The notes under the pieces are model-generated. The model ran no database searches, was not told where the DNA came from, and saw only the letters and a list, made by a program, of their open reading frames with translations. Positions 21,728 to 33,379 of a DNA stretch of 64,000 nucleotides are shown piece after piece (within the stretch, counting starts at the first letter, position 1; each line of letters begins with the position of its first letter). Source of the stretch: Umbilicaria muhlenbergii. Taxonomy: Eukaryota; Ascomycota; Lecanoromycetes; Umbilicariales; Umbilicariaceae. Where the stretch lies: contig KK106983.1 of NCBI GenBank assembly GCA_000611775.1, positions 3,375,072 to 3,439,071 of the forward strand, read 5' to 3'. The translations under genes and the position numbers were made by a program.

Positions 21728-24700
21728 CTAGCTACTAAGCAAAGATAGCTTCGCAAAATCTTTGACAAGCGGTGCTTCTCTTCGCGCTTGGCTTTCGTCC
21801 ACGCTGTCCCACAGGACCCCATCGCCGCCTTTTGGTCTTCCGCGCTCCTCCTTTACTATCTCTGCCGTGGCTTGCTCTTTCACCTGGAAAACCCCCTCAA
21901 TGCATCCTTGGCATAGGGCCACAACGTCGACTATCGCACCTTCCACGGCCCTCGCCCTTTCCCTCATCCCCCTCCTCATCAGTCCCATCACCAAACGACC
22001 CACCTCCTCACCAACCAGATTTACTCGGTCTATCAGTCTTCCTACACTGTTGACCAAATACTCTTCTTCGTACACGCTTCCCTTCTTCCCCCTCGCCCTC
22101 TTCCTCTCTTCCCTCCTCCGATTTTTCGAAGTCCTCCTCGTTGCAGTCGTCCCCACTGTTCCCGTCCGGTCCGTGTAACGTGTGAACAGTGAACCCCCGG
22201 CAGCCGTTGACGTATCCGTTGGCGCAAGTGACACGTTGTCGGGAACATCAGCGCCTCCATTACCATCACCATCGAAGAAGGCCAGAGGATCTTCCGCTTT
22301 CTTGGCGCGCAGTTCGTGGATGCGAGGAATCTGTGCGTTCAGTTGACTTTTGCATTCCGCAAGCAATTCTGTCATGGTGGCCATGCCTTCCACCAGACAC
22401 GCATCTACGATCGGCCCGAGAAGGTCGGAGCGCTGGTGAAGTCCGACGATGCGAAGGGCATCGGCGAAGAAGTAGCCTTTACAGAAGAGTCGGACTGCGG
22501 TCTCGAGGTCGGACAGGTAGTCCAGGTGGATTGTAGCGGCCGAGAAAAGGTCTTTCGTCTCCACGAGGGAATCGGCAAGAGTCCGCGCCAAATCTTGAAG
22601 CTGCGGTTTTGACAGAGGAACAAGGTTAGCACACGAAAGTGACTCTTTCCAAAGATGCGCAAGGCGGTAGCATTCGCTTGCAGATTCATAGTCCAACAGG
22701 TACTCATAGGCTGCGAACCCAAATCAGTCCAGTCACCATGCTTGTTGCTCTCGGACGTACCTATTCCGGCGTCTTTATGCTTCGATTCTCGTTGCAGGTG
22801 TTCTGCGTACAACCTCAATAACACTTTCAGACTCTCTTCCCGATAGCGGTAAAGATCCAGCGCCTGCAAGTATAGACAATGCTTTTGAGTGTACAATGTC
22901 ATCTCCTCAAATACACTTAGGTTGTATAAGTGGTGGAGAGCTTTTTCGTATCGGCCAAGGTGATTATCAATGATGTACTGTCTTCGCAGCGTAGGCAGTT
23001 CTTGAAGGCTTTGGAGGAAAGGTAGATATTCCCTAGGATCCTGCAGCTGTTTCAGCATCTTTCTTGAGCATTTAATCAGAGAGAAAGACAAACCTTCTGT
23101 GATTGCTGAGCAACCTCTAGGGTCAAGTCGAGGTCATACAGTCCAAGCGCAGTGTCATATAGCCGATTGACATCGGCAAGAAAGCATATGTGCTCTATGG
23201 CTCTCTCTGCGTGCTCTGAGTTGTCCCCTATAGCTCATGAGCATATTACTACCGCGGAGAAGGATAGACACTTACTTCGTAACTTGGCAATTTCCAATAG
23301 ACCTGCCTCCAGATGTGGCGGAGATTTACAGACGTGAGCCGTAATCATGTTCTGTAGGTTGGTAGCCTTGCGGGTTTCGAGCACTTGTAGAAAAGCATCG
23401 CATATCTTATTGACTTTTGATAATTGGCTATGCTCATCTCGATTTTGAGTTGCTTCCCCTTGAGTGATACTCTGGTCCGCACTTGCTCTGATCGTCTCCT
23501 TATACATTGTCCGTGACACATCTTCTTCCCTGTACCTCAGTCAGCGAGCAGTTTGGGGACCCTTTCAACAACATACCTGAGTTGAGATAAGAATAAGTCG
23601 ATGTACTCAACCTTCTTGACCTGATCTACGAACAATGCTACGTCCTCCATAAAATTTTGAGGCAGGTGATCATGCAGGATATTCATATCGACCCTGTGAT
23701 TTCTGCATGCTAAGAAAGCTCTCTTGTATTTCTTATCGTTAATGTTCTGCCGGATTCCTGCGAGCACAAGCGCTCGTGGGTAGATGGTTTCGAGGTTTCC
23801 TCTTGGCATTTGCATGACAAGAGCAAATATAGATGGCATAACAGTAACAAGCTTTGCTCCACGTTCAATACTGCGGCATCGTTCGTCGGTCTCAGGGGTA
23901 TCGGGGGGAATTTCAAGCTCTAGGAGCACGGTTAGTAGGACTCGTTTGTAGATTGTAGGGACGGTATTCATGCCTTCAACCGTAGCCATATGTACGAACT
24001 TGACCAGATGCTGAGTCGTAGTAAAAATCAAATGAGCAGGAGTCACTAAGAAAGACGTGCAGTTTCGAGCCAGTTGCCTGTCGTTGGCGTATAAGGAGCC
24101 GTTGTCTGTCAATCCAAACACAATGGTATGATCTCCGTCAATGTCTCTTGGTCCATTGCCGTAGCTATCAGCAAGCGGTAGTGACTTTCGGCGGTATTTC
24201 ACAACCTCAATTCTTGGGGTGAATGTCGGCAATCGAATCTTTGTGCTTCCAAGAGGATGGTGTCCATCCGACTTGGAAACTAGGCAGCTGGCATCTCGCA
24301 CCTCATTGTTATCGAGAAAGATGTAGGCGCTTGATCTCTCGGTTGCCGCAACGGTTGCCGCTGGTGCAATAAGACTTCGAACACCCCTTTCAATTGAAGA
24401 TGACTTGTAGCGCATGGAATTTTCGTCTGTAACGAAAGTAGAAACAGAAGAGCTTCCTGGACCAGTGTGCCAAACAAGTAGGCTGTGATTATCCATGAAC
24501 ACTAATTGCTGATTCATTGATTGGAAGAACACGTCGGACGGAAGTTCAGAAGAACTGATCAAAGACGGTTTCGAGGGCAGCCTTTCCTGCAATCTCCACT
24601 CGTAAAGACAGATTCCCCCACTATGTAAGATGGCAATTCGGGTGTAACAACCATGTCCACCGCTACTTGTGACTGCAATGTCAACCACATTGAACGCCAA

Positions 24701-26107
24701 AACTAGCTCATGGGAAGCCATAGGCGGTGGCACATTAGCAACCCGGAACGCAGTCAGCTTGACATTCTCTGAACCCTCATCAGTGTGGTACTCCGATAGG
24801 ATGCGTCATACGTACTGCCATCGATGACTGCTACCACGCCATAGTCGTCTGGTGGGGTGGTAGGGCCTGCCGCAACCGTAAGTGCATATTCAAGCCCTCG
24901 AAGTCCAGCTAACCCAAGCGTTAGTTGTGATATGTCGATACATGATAAGGCTCAATGATATGTGGTTACCTTTGGAGCCCACAACAAATCGCAAAGGCTT
25001 TTCCGGATGCCACATGAACAATGCTGCATCCGGGCTTGCACTTGCAGCTGGTAAGACGATCTCCTGTTTGAGGTAGTAATGGTAATTGCCCATCGTCCAT
25101 AGTTGAACCCGGTCTCTGAAGCATACAGCTAGCACCGAGGAGTCGACATTCCACGATAGATTTATGTTCGTCCCCCAGCTTTCCATTTCGTCTTTAGTCA
25201 GTCTTAAGCTAAACTGCCCATGGCGAAGACCATTCCTTTCGAAGAACACAACGTCGATTCGGTCTTCCAAACGCTGGATACCAACTAATAGATTACCTGC
25301 AGGCCGCCAACTAAGGCTACCTTCCAAACCATCAACAGGTTCACTGACACTGTCGAGGCTGCCTTCTCTGGAGTAAACCCGAATCACCCGGCGAGATCCT
25401 GAGTCAATGCTGTTCACAGCAACATAGGCACCATCTCCCCTCCAAGTGATGGTCGTATTCATCTTATCATGGTGACTCAGAGATCCCTCGTCAACCTTTT
25501 CCGGCATTGTAGGGTCTCGCAGAGCCTTCGCCCTCTTTCCTTTGAATTGTGTTTCAGTCTTTCCCCAGCCAACAGAAACATGCTTGGAGGCTTTGAGATC
25601 TTCAGGTGACAACGTGACGTCCGTAACATTCTCAAAGTCTCTTGTCATATATAGGAGTGTATCAGCTCGTGTAGTCAAAGCCAGTAGCTCTTCGTCAGGT
25701 GACCAGGCAGCCGCAGAAATTCCAGCATCAACAGATCCAACAATTTCAATTTTCTCTTCTCCAGACTGTGGTTCTTCTCGGACAACCACAATATCTCCAC
25801 CAGCGAAGACAAGACATGATGTCAAAGAATCAGAGAAAAAGTGTAAGTCGACAATTTTGTCACACTTCATGTTAGGTAGTGGACATGGCGCATCCCAAGA
25901 GGCGATATGATGCAGTACATCTTCTGATTTCAACCCCTGAAGCCCTGATTTTGGATCCCATTGCTTCATTTGGATTAGGATATCATCCTTGGTAGGGCCA
26001 AACGCACAGATGACACTGTCTGTGGCAACATCCCAAGTGGCTGCTGTAATTCCAGATCCCGGCGGCGGCTCCAGCACCGAGCAACGGATGTTTCTCAAAT
26101 TTCGCAT
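21728..26107 (-). CDS. ELP1: Elongator complex subunit 1 (Elp1/Iki3)
   Basis: Scaffold of the Elongator complex, which modifies wobble uridines (mcm5/ncm5) in tRNA anticodons. Starts at 26107 with MRNLRNIRCS. Exons include 24970-26107, 24816-24908, 23577-24768, 23276-23529 and a fifth beginning at 23227, followed by others down to 21728; about six introns of 47-61 nt. The N-terminal half is a WD40-type beta-propeller region (SAAAWSPDEELLALTT, NTTITWRGDGAYVAVN). The C-terminal half is helical repeats (YEYLLDYESASECYRLAHLW, TAVRLFCKGYFFADALRI). Near the end is the basic stretch RTSKNRRREERKRARGKKGS, matching the tRNA-binding basic region of yeast Elp1. Two late splice sites (near 23050-23100 and 22700) were not fixed precisely. 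Confidence 0.92.
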
Positions 26108-26453
26108 CCTGCAATCTGAAAGCCCATCAATTCATCCTCGCCGCACTATAGATTGTAAGCTTTTTCATGGGGCTTGTGTGGGGAGGATTGTTCATGTTTA
26201 CTGTAAGGGTTTTCTTGTGGTAAGAAAAATTGGCGAATCAGAGTCGGCATCACTACTACGACAGTATCTTGTTACGACTCTGCGTTTATATAAATCTGCA
26301 CGTCGTACGGTGATCTCGAGTATAGAGAAGACTCGGTGTATTGATGCTGAACTACTGCCTTTGTACAAATGGCCTTTGCCTTGATACGGGGAACAAAAAC
26401 CTATCACTCCCCAACAACTTGGCCTCATCGCCTTCCATCCATCCTCGAAGTAC
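26108..26453. other. Intergenic, ELP1 upstream / COX8 downstream
   Basis: 346 bp between tandem minus-strand genes. No gene recognised; it presumably holds the ELP1 promoter. Confidence 0.4.
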
Positions 26454-26796
26454 TCATTTGTTCTTCTTTGTTTGCCATACTATAACACATTAGGTAAACG
26501 GAACAAGTGACCATGGATACGTTTAAGCCTACCAGCAATGGCAAATGGTGCGCTGAATCCGACAGCTGCGCAGGTATTAGCATGAGAACATTCAGCCGAG
26601 CAGCGTAGGTGTACGTACCCATGAACGTCCAATATCTCACTGCAAAGTACTTTGTCAAGGGATTAAAGGGTATATTGCTTCGAGGGCCCTCTGGGTAATG
26701 GTACGGACTCGATAGGCGTGCGCGGGTAGCATGGAAGCCGCGGCGGGCAACCAGTGATGGCGCGGTGGACGCTCTGATGACTGATCGTGCAAGCAT
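26454..26796 (-). CDS. COX8: Cytochrome c oxidase subunit 8 (COX7C family)
   Basis: Small nuclear-encoded membrane subunit of respiratory complex IV. Three exons: 26619-26796, 26533-26565 (33 nt) and 26480-side exon 26454-26479 (26 nt), giving 78 aa. The presequence is Arg-rich with a cleavage-like site RRGFHATRARLS. The mature part begins SPYHYPEGPRSNIPFNPLTK, the hallmark of the family. The single membrane segment FAVRYWTFMAVGFSAPFAIAV is only complete after splicing, and the protein ends WQTKKNK. An unspliced reading gives a different, longer tail to 26425 that is not conserved. Confidence 0.92.
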
Positions 26797-27168
26797 CTAT
26801 TCGGTCAGCTTCTCTCCCAGCAAGCGTAAAACTTGGGTACGGACATTGAAGTGTGGTGTACTGGAATGTTTCGAGGCTCAAGTCAAGCTCGATGGTATCA
26901 TGCAGCTCTACTGTGTCTGTATATGATACGACGCTAATTTAGGGCGTTACTAGCGTCAACTTCTCCAGATCTTTAAACTCTTCCAATATCATTATTCCCC
27001 TTGCTGCTAATTGATGTGATCTGCTGTGGGCGCGCTATTTCAATTACGTATAAGAATCCAGAAGGAGCGTCTCATGTAGTGTTCAAGCAGCACAGCAGTA
27101 CTTATTCTACGCGATTATCATTGCCCTCCCATATCAATTTGCTGAGATCAATCTCACCACCGGCCAGC

Positions 27169-28215
27169 ATGGCCACCAAACGAACCTTTACTGCCGTCTT
27201 GTCGCATCTACGACCCCTCCAATCCCTTCCTCGGGCGACAAATCTTATCCCTTCGACTGCCTATCTCAACAACCAAATACGCCTCCAGAACAGTTCCTCT
27301 TCAACCTCGGCACTTGCCTACAAAGCCCTCCACCGGCGCGTTTCCCCCCTCCCTGTCTCCGACGCTCCACCCTCCTGGTCCGCCCCAGCCGCGGTCTCTT
27401 CAATTCTCTACGAAACACCGCTGCCCTCAGCTCTACCCCCGAAACGGCACATCCTCAACTGTCTCGTCCAAAACGAACCGGGTGTCCTTTCCCGTGTCTC
27501 TGGTATCCTTGCCGCGCGAGGTTTCAACATTGACAGTCTTGTTGTCTGCAACACAGAAGTCGAAGACCTCTCGCGCATGACGATTGTGCTATCTGGTCAA
27601 GACGGAGTTGTCGAGCAAGCAAGACGGCAACTCGAGGATCTGGTGCCAGTCTGGGCAGTTCTCGACTATACAGCCGCGCCTCTCGTACAACGGGAACTAC
27701 TCCTGGCGAAAGTGAGCATTCTGGGTCCTGAATTCTTCGAGGAGCTCCTGGCACATCATCGGGAAATGACAGCCGCGGACGCAACGAAGTTTGACGAGGA
27801 GAGGGCAATGAGGGAGGAGAGCGAGAGCGAGAAAGAGGATTATCATCCGTCAAAGTTGGCGATGAGCCAGGCTCTGAGACACAAGCATGAACATTTGGAG
27901 GCGATTACACATCTGACGCATCAGTTTGGCGGCAAGGTCTTGGATATAAGTACGAATAACTGTATTGTGGAGGTGTGAGTTTATTCCTCTCGCCATCTAT
28001 CTGGGGACAAGATGATCTAACAGCATCTCCAATCCAGATCAGCGAAACCTTCCAGGATCGATTCCTTCATGAAGCTTATCGCACCGTTCGGCATTCTCGA
28101 GTCAGCAAGGACGGGTCTGACGGCTCTGCCGAGATCTCCGCTGTATGGACCGAACCAGGAGGCCGAGATGGACGCGGCCGATCTGGTCGACACCAGCACG
28201 CTACCTCCTGGTTAA
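27169..28215 (+). CDS. ILV6: Acetolactate synthase regulatory (small) subunit
   Basis: Mitochondrial regulatory subunit of acetohydroxyacid synthase; confers valine feedback inhibition on Ilv2 in branched-chain amino acid synthesis. Exons are 27169-27974 and 28038-28215 (327 aa). An N-terminal presequence rich in Arg/Ser is followed by the ACT domain HILNCLVQNEPGVLSRVSGI, LAARGFNIDSLVV and the C-terminal ACT-like half (GGKVLDISTNNCIVEV). The second exon supplies FMKLIAPFGILESARTGL and PLYGP, the conserved tail. ATG at 27169 is preferred over upstream in-frame ATGs because it begins the mitochondrial leader. Divergent from COX8 over 372 bp. Confidence 0.93.
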
Positions 28216-28480
28216 TTACCTCGATCAAAAGCTTTTATGCAAGCGCCCGCGTCCTCGCATCATCTTGTGCATTGCAGCATTGAGCCCTAAAATGACGGCA
28301 GCCAGCTTCATCGTGATGTACAAATCCTGCGATATATCCACACCCAAGAAAAACGCCCAGACAATCCTACAAATGTGTTCTACATCCCCCAAAATGCCCT
28401 TCAAATAGATATCCCAGAAAGATGATAAAGCGCCCCCTATCCAGGCCCCTGAGTCTTCATCCTCGCCCCACCCCCCCACA

Positions 28481-28555
28481 AAACTAAATCCTCACCCTCG
28501 CCCCGCCCCCCCATCAAACTAAATCCTCACCCTAGCCCCGACCCCCCTCCCCAAA
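28481..28555 (+). repeat. Direct duplication around the TAG1-like stop codon
   Basis: An approximately 35-bp block beginning AAACTAAATCCTCACCCT occurs twice in tandem (about 28482 and 28516). The second copy contains the last codons and stop of the TAG1-like gene; the first lies just past the stop. Confidence 0.7.
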
Positions 28556-31500
28556 AACCAAACCCTCTCCTCCCACCTCCCCACCCTCACCCCCACCACC
28601 GCCCTCGCATCCAACTTCAACCCGCCCCCTAACGCCTTCCTCACAGCCTCATACCCCACCGAATCCAAACTCCACTCGACGGGCAAACGCGGGGATGTCG
28701 TCGCGCCCGGGGGAACCGCGAAGGGGTAGTCGTAGAGGATGGTACCAACGGGGGCGGGCTCGAGGGGCGGGTCGGTAGGCGGGATGTCGCCGGGGGGGAG
28801 GGGCGGGTTGTAGTAGGCTGTGGCGTTTATGTGGGTGATGTAGAGGACGGAGTGCGGGAGGGGGGAGAGGAGGGTGAATGTTGCGGTGGAGGTTAGGAGG
28901 TGGAACTAGGGGAGGGGGGGGTGTTAGTGTGGGTTGCCTGTTGGGTGAAGATGGGGGGTGTGGAGAGGGTTTGGAAGGGGGGTGTGGAGAGGGTTTGGAA
29001 GGGGGGTGTGGAGAGGGTTTGGAAGGGGGGTGCAAGCGGAATGAGTGGGTTGGGCGGGTCTTGCTGGGTAGGCAAATGGGGCTTGAGAAGGTACATGGGA
29101 GGGAATGTAGTGGACGGGATGAGATGGGGGCAGCATACCGTTGCATCGTCTATAAAGTGTGGTGCGTTCGGATCTCGGTCGTCATCATCACCGTCCGGGT
29201 GGTTGGGATTCGGTGGTATGGTGAGCTTTGGCGTTGGTACCTCTATCTCGAGCGAAGAGAGAGCGCGTCCTAGACGTGGCTGGGTGGGAATGGTGCCATT
29301 GTGAGTCTTCACGGTAAGGGTTGTGTTAAAACCTATGACAGTGAGCTGGAGCTTGATCTTTTTTGGGGAAAGGGGAGGTACCTGAAATATATTGGGACAA
29401 AAGCTCCCTCCCCACGTCAGCTCCTTTTTGGCCACCCTGAGTCGCGGGATCCCAGAGGGCTTGGACAACGATGTTATGGTTCGGGCCCGGTACGACAGAG
29501 ACATCTCTCGCGATGGCATGTCCTAGGATCGTACCATTGCTCAAGAGATTGACATTCACATACGGCACAGTGGCTGAGTACTCTGTAGGGTTCGTGATGT
29601 TCATCTTTGCCTCCAAGAGAAGCGTTGATTTGGTAGTCTCCAAGATCCGAAGTGATCCAATTTTAGGCGCAAAGCCTTCGAGTTTGCCACCAGAGATAGC
29701 TGGGTGAACCAATCAGCCCCAAACGCCAAAGTGCTACCATACATGCAAAGAAGTGTATATCACTAACGCTTGACGAAGACCTTGCCCTTTGCTGGAACGT
29801 CCCGAACAACAAACTTTCCCAATGCGGTCTTCGTTTCAACGTCCACCTTGGCGTTGATATCAAGAATGACGCCTTTCCCACCAAAGATCAAAGCCTGCAC
29901 CACGTCCGTAAAGACATCATCATCCGTGATCTCAAGTGGCGCGTTCTTGACGATTGACTCCACCGCGAGCCCTGCCTCCTCGTTTCCATGCGCCTCAGTA
30001 CGAGTCGAGTTCGCAGTTTGCCATTTGCGAAGGTCAAGAAAGCCAAGTTTCTTATCGTGGTAATATACATCGGCGTCTGCACGGACACGGGAGACGTCGA
30101 TGGGGAAATTGATTTCCTTCGGCAAACCCACGAGAGCTTTTACCACGGCTGACAATCTCGGCTGTGCCTCGGGTGTATCAGGGTCAGCCACTGGGTTAGG
30201 CAAGCTGAAATGGACGTTTGCAAGGGAGAACTTCCTAATGAGATTGTCGAATGTATGACCCGGGAAAGGAAGAGGTACGACAACGTTTTTAATAAGATCC
30301 ATAATCCACCCTGGAGTCTCGGGTGAAGCCTTATCTGAACCACGAACAAACAATGTCGTGTCTTCCCCATGGATGTATGTACCCAGAAGGGAGTCTAGGG
30401 GAGAGGTGTGGGTGTCTGGACATGCTGTTGTGAGAGTGTCTGGTAAGTCGCCAATGACCCCTCCCACGTCGACAATGACTTCCTTCTTTGGTTCAATGTG
30501 AATCTCGTCCGTAGTCGCGACTGCAAGCAGGATGTAGGGATCTTCAGGGGTGCAGTTAGGTACGAGGATATCAAAACCAAGAGGAGGTACTGAGAATTGA
30601 ACGGGATAATCGTTGTTTAGGGCTAGTGAGACATCTGCGGCCATGCCTTTCCCGGAGCCCGGGATGTTGACCTCATGGAGCTTAAACCTTGTGATGTTGT
30701 ATCGAGGAAAATCGGGGAGGTCTTGGCCTGTTAAATTACACGTCGTCAGTAAAGTTGAGATAACCTTTAGCCATCACGAGAAGATCAAAAAGGGGCAGTA
30801 CAAAGATTGACCTTCGAAGAGCAGAGACTGTGAGATACTCTGCGTGCCAAGACTAAAAATCCCGGACTTGAGACCAACTTCGGCCTTTCCCTGCACCCTC
30901 AGTTGTCCGAGTCTACCGTCAAGCCAGTCATTTGCAATTCGCCTGATTCCGTCCAGGTCCCCCGGTTCCAGATCAGTCTTGAGGTCTATATGTGTAGTGT
31001 GTCCATCCCGAACATCCACCTTAATGGGTGGTACGTCGGCAGTACCCAACAACAAATCATCGTACTCCGGTAGGTATACCTTGACCGTGGACTTCCTGCT
31101 TTCCACAGCTCTTGCGATCCAGGTTCCCGCCCGCCCAAGATCTCGTACAGGCTTCTTGTGTACTCTCGATCCATCTAGTGTAAAATCCCCCTTGATTCTT
31201 GCCCTCACGCCGGTTGGTGTGAAAGAGTCTATAGATATATCTGTCGGCTTAAAAACCATCGCCTGCTTTGCATATTCTTCAACAACAGCAGGTGCTGCGA
31301 AGCCCAAGCCTAGTATCGCAATAATCACCAAACTCAGCAAGGCCAAAGAGAGTATAGTTGGCCACTTCCTCTTGGTTGTCCTCTTGCTCTGCGAGCCATT
31401 CTGCAGAGACCGTAGGGAGGACGTTGCAGGGGAGGCTGGCACATCATCTGCAGGTTCATCACCATAGTTGCGACGGTCGACGTCTCGGGATAGCAGAGGT

Positions 31501-31640
31501 GTGGATTCTTCGGAGTGGATTGAGTGTTGAGACTGTCGGGATTTCTTTGATGCTTTCGACCGTTGCGATGCGGGTCGTGCTGGTCTTTGAGACTCTGACT
31601 GCTCTGCGCTCAAGAGGGGCGAGGTGGGGTTATCTGCCAT
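28519..31640 (-). CDS. YLR173W/TAG1-like membrane protein (DUF3712 type)
   Basis: Resembles the fungal family of yeast YLR173W (Tag1, a vacuolar protein linked to ending autophagy); often labelled pre-rRNA processing protein. The N-terminus (from 31640) is a disordered Ser/Arg-rich tail with TPLLSR, then one membrane anchor (WPTILSLALLSLVIIAILGLG). A long luminal region of beta-rich LEA/DUF3712-like repeats follows. About four introns: near 30730-30808, 29713-29766, 29335-29380 and 28906-29138 (233 nt, containing a minisatellite). The last exon encodes TSTATFTLLSPLP...LYITHINATAYYN and PFAVPPGATTSPRLPVEW and ends GARVRI. Function is inferred from family only. Confidence 0.75.
28957..29030 (+). 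repeat. Intronic minisatellite, 24-bp unit x3
   Basis: Three identical copies of a 24-bp unit (TGGAGAGGGTTTGGAAGGGG plus GGTG) lie inside the 233-nt intron of the TAG1-like gene. Read on the minus strand they would give an 8-residue repeat, but family sequence resumes only after splicing, so I treat the array as intronic. Confidence 0.8.
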
Positions 31641-32070
31641 GATGCCCGCCGTTCATCTGGACATGTGGGGAAATAGGAGGTCCGAGGTGATGATATGTGT
31701 TTGTAGGGCACGGATGGAGGGCGAAATCTATTAGGGAGCAGGTTTCAAGGTACTGTATACGTGGAATAGCTGATTGGCAAATGATTGCGTCTGAGGAGTC
31801 TGTCCTGTGCATGACAGAAGCCAACGGCGCTTGCCAAAACGGCGCATAAGTTTGCATAAAAGTCGATGCGGGTGCACAAGATTACATAAAACCGATTGGC
31901 TTATCGACGGAAGGTTGCAATGCACGTCTGAGGGTCTGACCAAGAGTTTCCCCACAAAGTGATCGTCACGCTTTCTGGGGACGCCAATCAGGAAGAACAA
32001 AACATTCATGCCGTTTTCGTACTGACAGGCTTACCCTTCTCCCTAGCTTCGAGACATATAATACAACATC
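31641..32070. promoter_or_regulatory. Divergent TAG1-like/OTC promoter region
   Basis: 430 bp between the two start codons; no recognisable coding content. Presumably carries both promoters. Confidence 0.45.
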
Positions 32071-33168
32071 ATGCCCTCATTGCGCCCCAGCATACGAGCA
32101 GTCCGAAAGGCTGTGCAGGCACAGCAGAGAGCCTATTCCACTCCCTCCACACCGCCTACATCACCCTTCGCGCCCCGTCATTTCCTCTCCATAGCTGACC
32201 TCACTACACCGGAACTTAATACTCTCGTTCGCAATGCCTCTTCTCACAAACAAGCCATCAAGTCAGGCTCAAGACCGAAGAACCTACTGGGCGCCCTGAC
32301 CGGCAAGACAGTAGCCATGACGTTCAGCAAGCGGAGCACAAGGACAAGGGTATCCACTGAAGGGGCTGTAGTTACAATGGGCGGGCATCCTATGTTTTTG
32401 GGGAAGGACGATATCCAACTAGGGGTCAATGAGTCACTATACGACACGTCCGTGGTCATTTCCTCTATGGTTTCCGCCATCGTTGCGAGGGTGGGACCGC
32501 ATTCAGATGTTGCGGACTTGGCCAAACACTCCACCGTGCCGGTCATCAACGCTCTTTCGGATGCTTTCCACCCGCTGCAAACGATTGCAGATTTCCTAAC
32601 AATACACGAGGCTTTCCCGTCCACTCACTCGGCGGGAAGGTCAGCAACCCTGGGACTTGGACTCGAGGGTGTGAAAATCGCTTGGGTCGGGGACGCGAAT
32701 AATGTCCTCTTTGATCTTGCAATTGGGGCAGCAAAATTGGGCATGGATATCGCAGTTGCAACGCCTGAAGGGTACCAGATTCCGAACACAATGCGAGAAA
32801 TCATCAAGCAAGCCGGGGCCGATGCGAGAGTGGCTGGCAAACTCACGGAAACCACGGTCCCAGAAGAAGCGGTACGGAACGCAGATATCCTCGTCACGGA
32901 TACATGGGTATCCATGGGTCAAGAAGAAGAAAAGGTAAAGCGTCTGACGGCCTTTGAAGGTTTCCAGATTACCCCTGAGTTGGCGCAAAGGGGCGGCGCC
33001 AAACCGGGCTGGAAATTCATGCATTGTTTGCCACGTCATCAGGAGGAGGTCAGCGATGAGGTGTTCTATAGTCCACGGTCGTTGGTATTCACTGAGGCGG
33101 AGAACCGACTCTGGGCTGCTATATCTGCGCTAGAAGCGTTTGTGGTCAACAAGGGCAAGATTCTATGA
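32071..33168 (+). CDS. ARG3: Ornithine carbamoyltransferase, mitochondrial
   Basis: Forms citrulline from ornithine and carbamoyl phosphate. A single exon of 365 aa. The N-terminus has an Arg-rich presequence ending near QRAYSTPS. Carbamoyl-phosphate binding motif SKRSTRTR, the HPLQ motif in NALSDAFHPLQTIADFL, DTWVSMGQE, and the ornithine loop MHCLPRHQEE are all intact. Called argB in Aspergillus; ARG3 is the yeast name (the yeast enzyme is cytosolic, whereas this leader suggests mitochondria). Argininosuccinate lyase lies 27 kb to the left, too far to be a cluster. Confidence 0.95.
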   Translation: MPSLRPSIRAVRKAVQAQQRAYSTPSTPPTSPFAPRHFLSIADLTTPELNTLVRNASSHKQAIKSGSRPKNLLGALTGKTVAMTFSKRSTRTRVSTEGAVVTMGGHPMFLGKDDIQLGVNESLYDTSVVISSMVSAIVARVGPHSDVADLAKHSTVPVINALSDAFHPLQTIADFLTIHEAFPSTHSAGRSATLGLGLEGVKIAWVGDANNVLFDLAIGAAKLGMDIAVATPEGYQIPNTMREIIKQAGADARVAGKLTETTVPEEAVRNADILVTDTWVSMGQEEEKVKRLTAFEGFQITPELAQRGGAKPGWKFMHCLPRHQEEVSDEVFYSPRSLVFTEAENRLWAAISALEAFVVNKGKIL

Positions 33169-33379
33169 ATGGGGTAAATCACATATGACGAGCAAGTATA
33201 CCTGGACAAGTAATATTGTGAACAGAATATAATCACATACCTAGAGAGAATCTCAGCCAGTCTTTTACTCGAAAGATAGGTCCTTCACTCGCGTTCTCGT
33301 AACCAGTTCTTGAAGTGCTTGCATCCGAAGCATGTGAAAGCCGCTAAATTGGCGGAACCCGACTCAAGAAGACCTCAAA

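Noticed and set aside
28649-29146. Pro/His/Ser-rich minus-strand frame in another phase of the TAG1-like 3' end
   Set aside because: It is a shadow of the GC-rich exon; the phase carrying TSTATFTLL and PFAVPPGA is the coding one.
3223-33168. Arginine biosynthesis gene cluster
   Set aside because: Argininosuccinate lyase and ornithine carbamoyltransferase are 27 kb apart with many unrelated genes between them.
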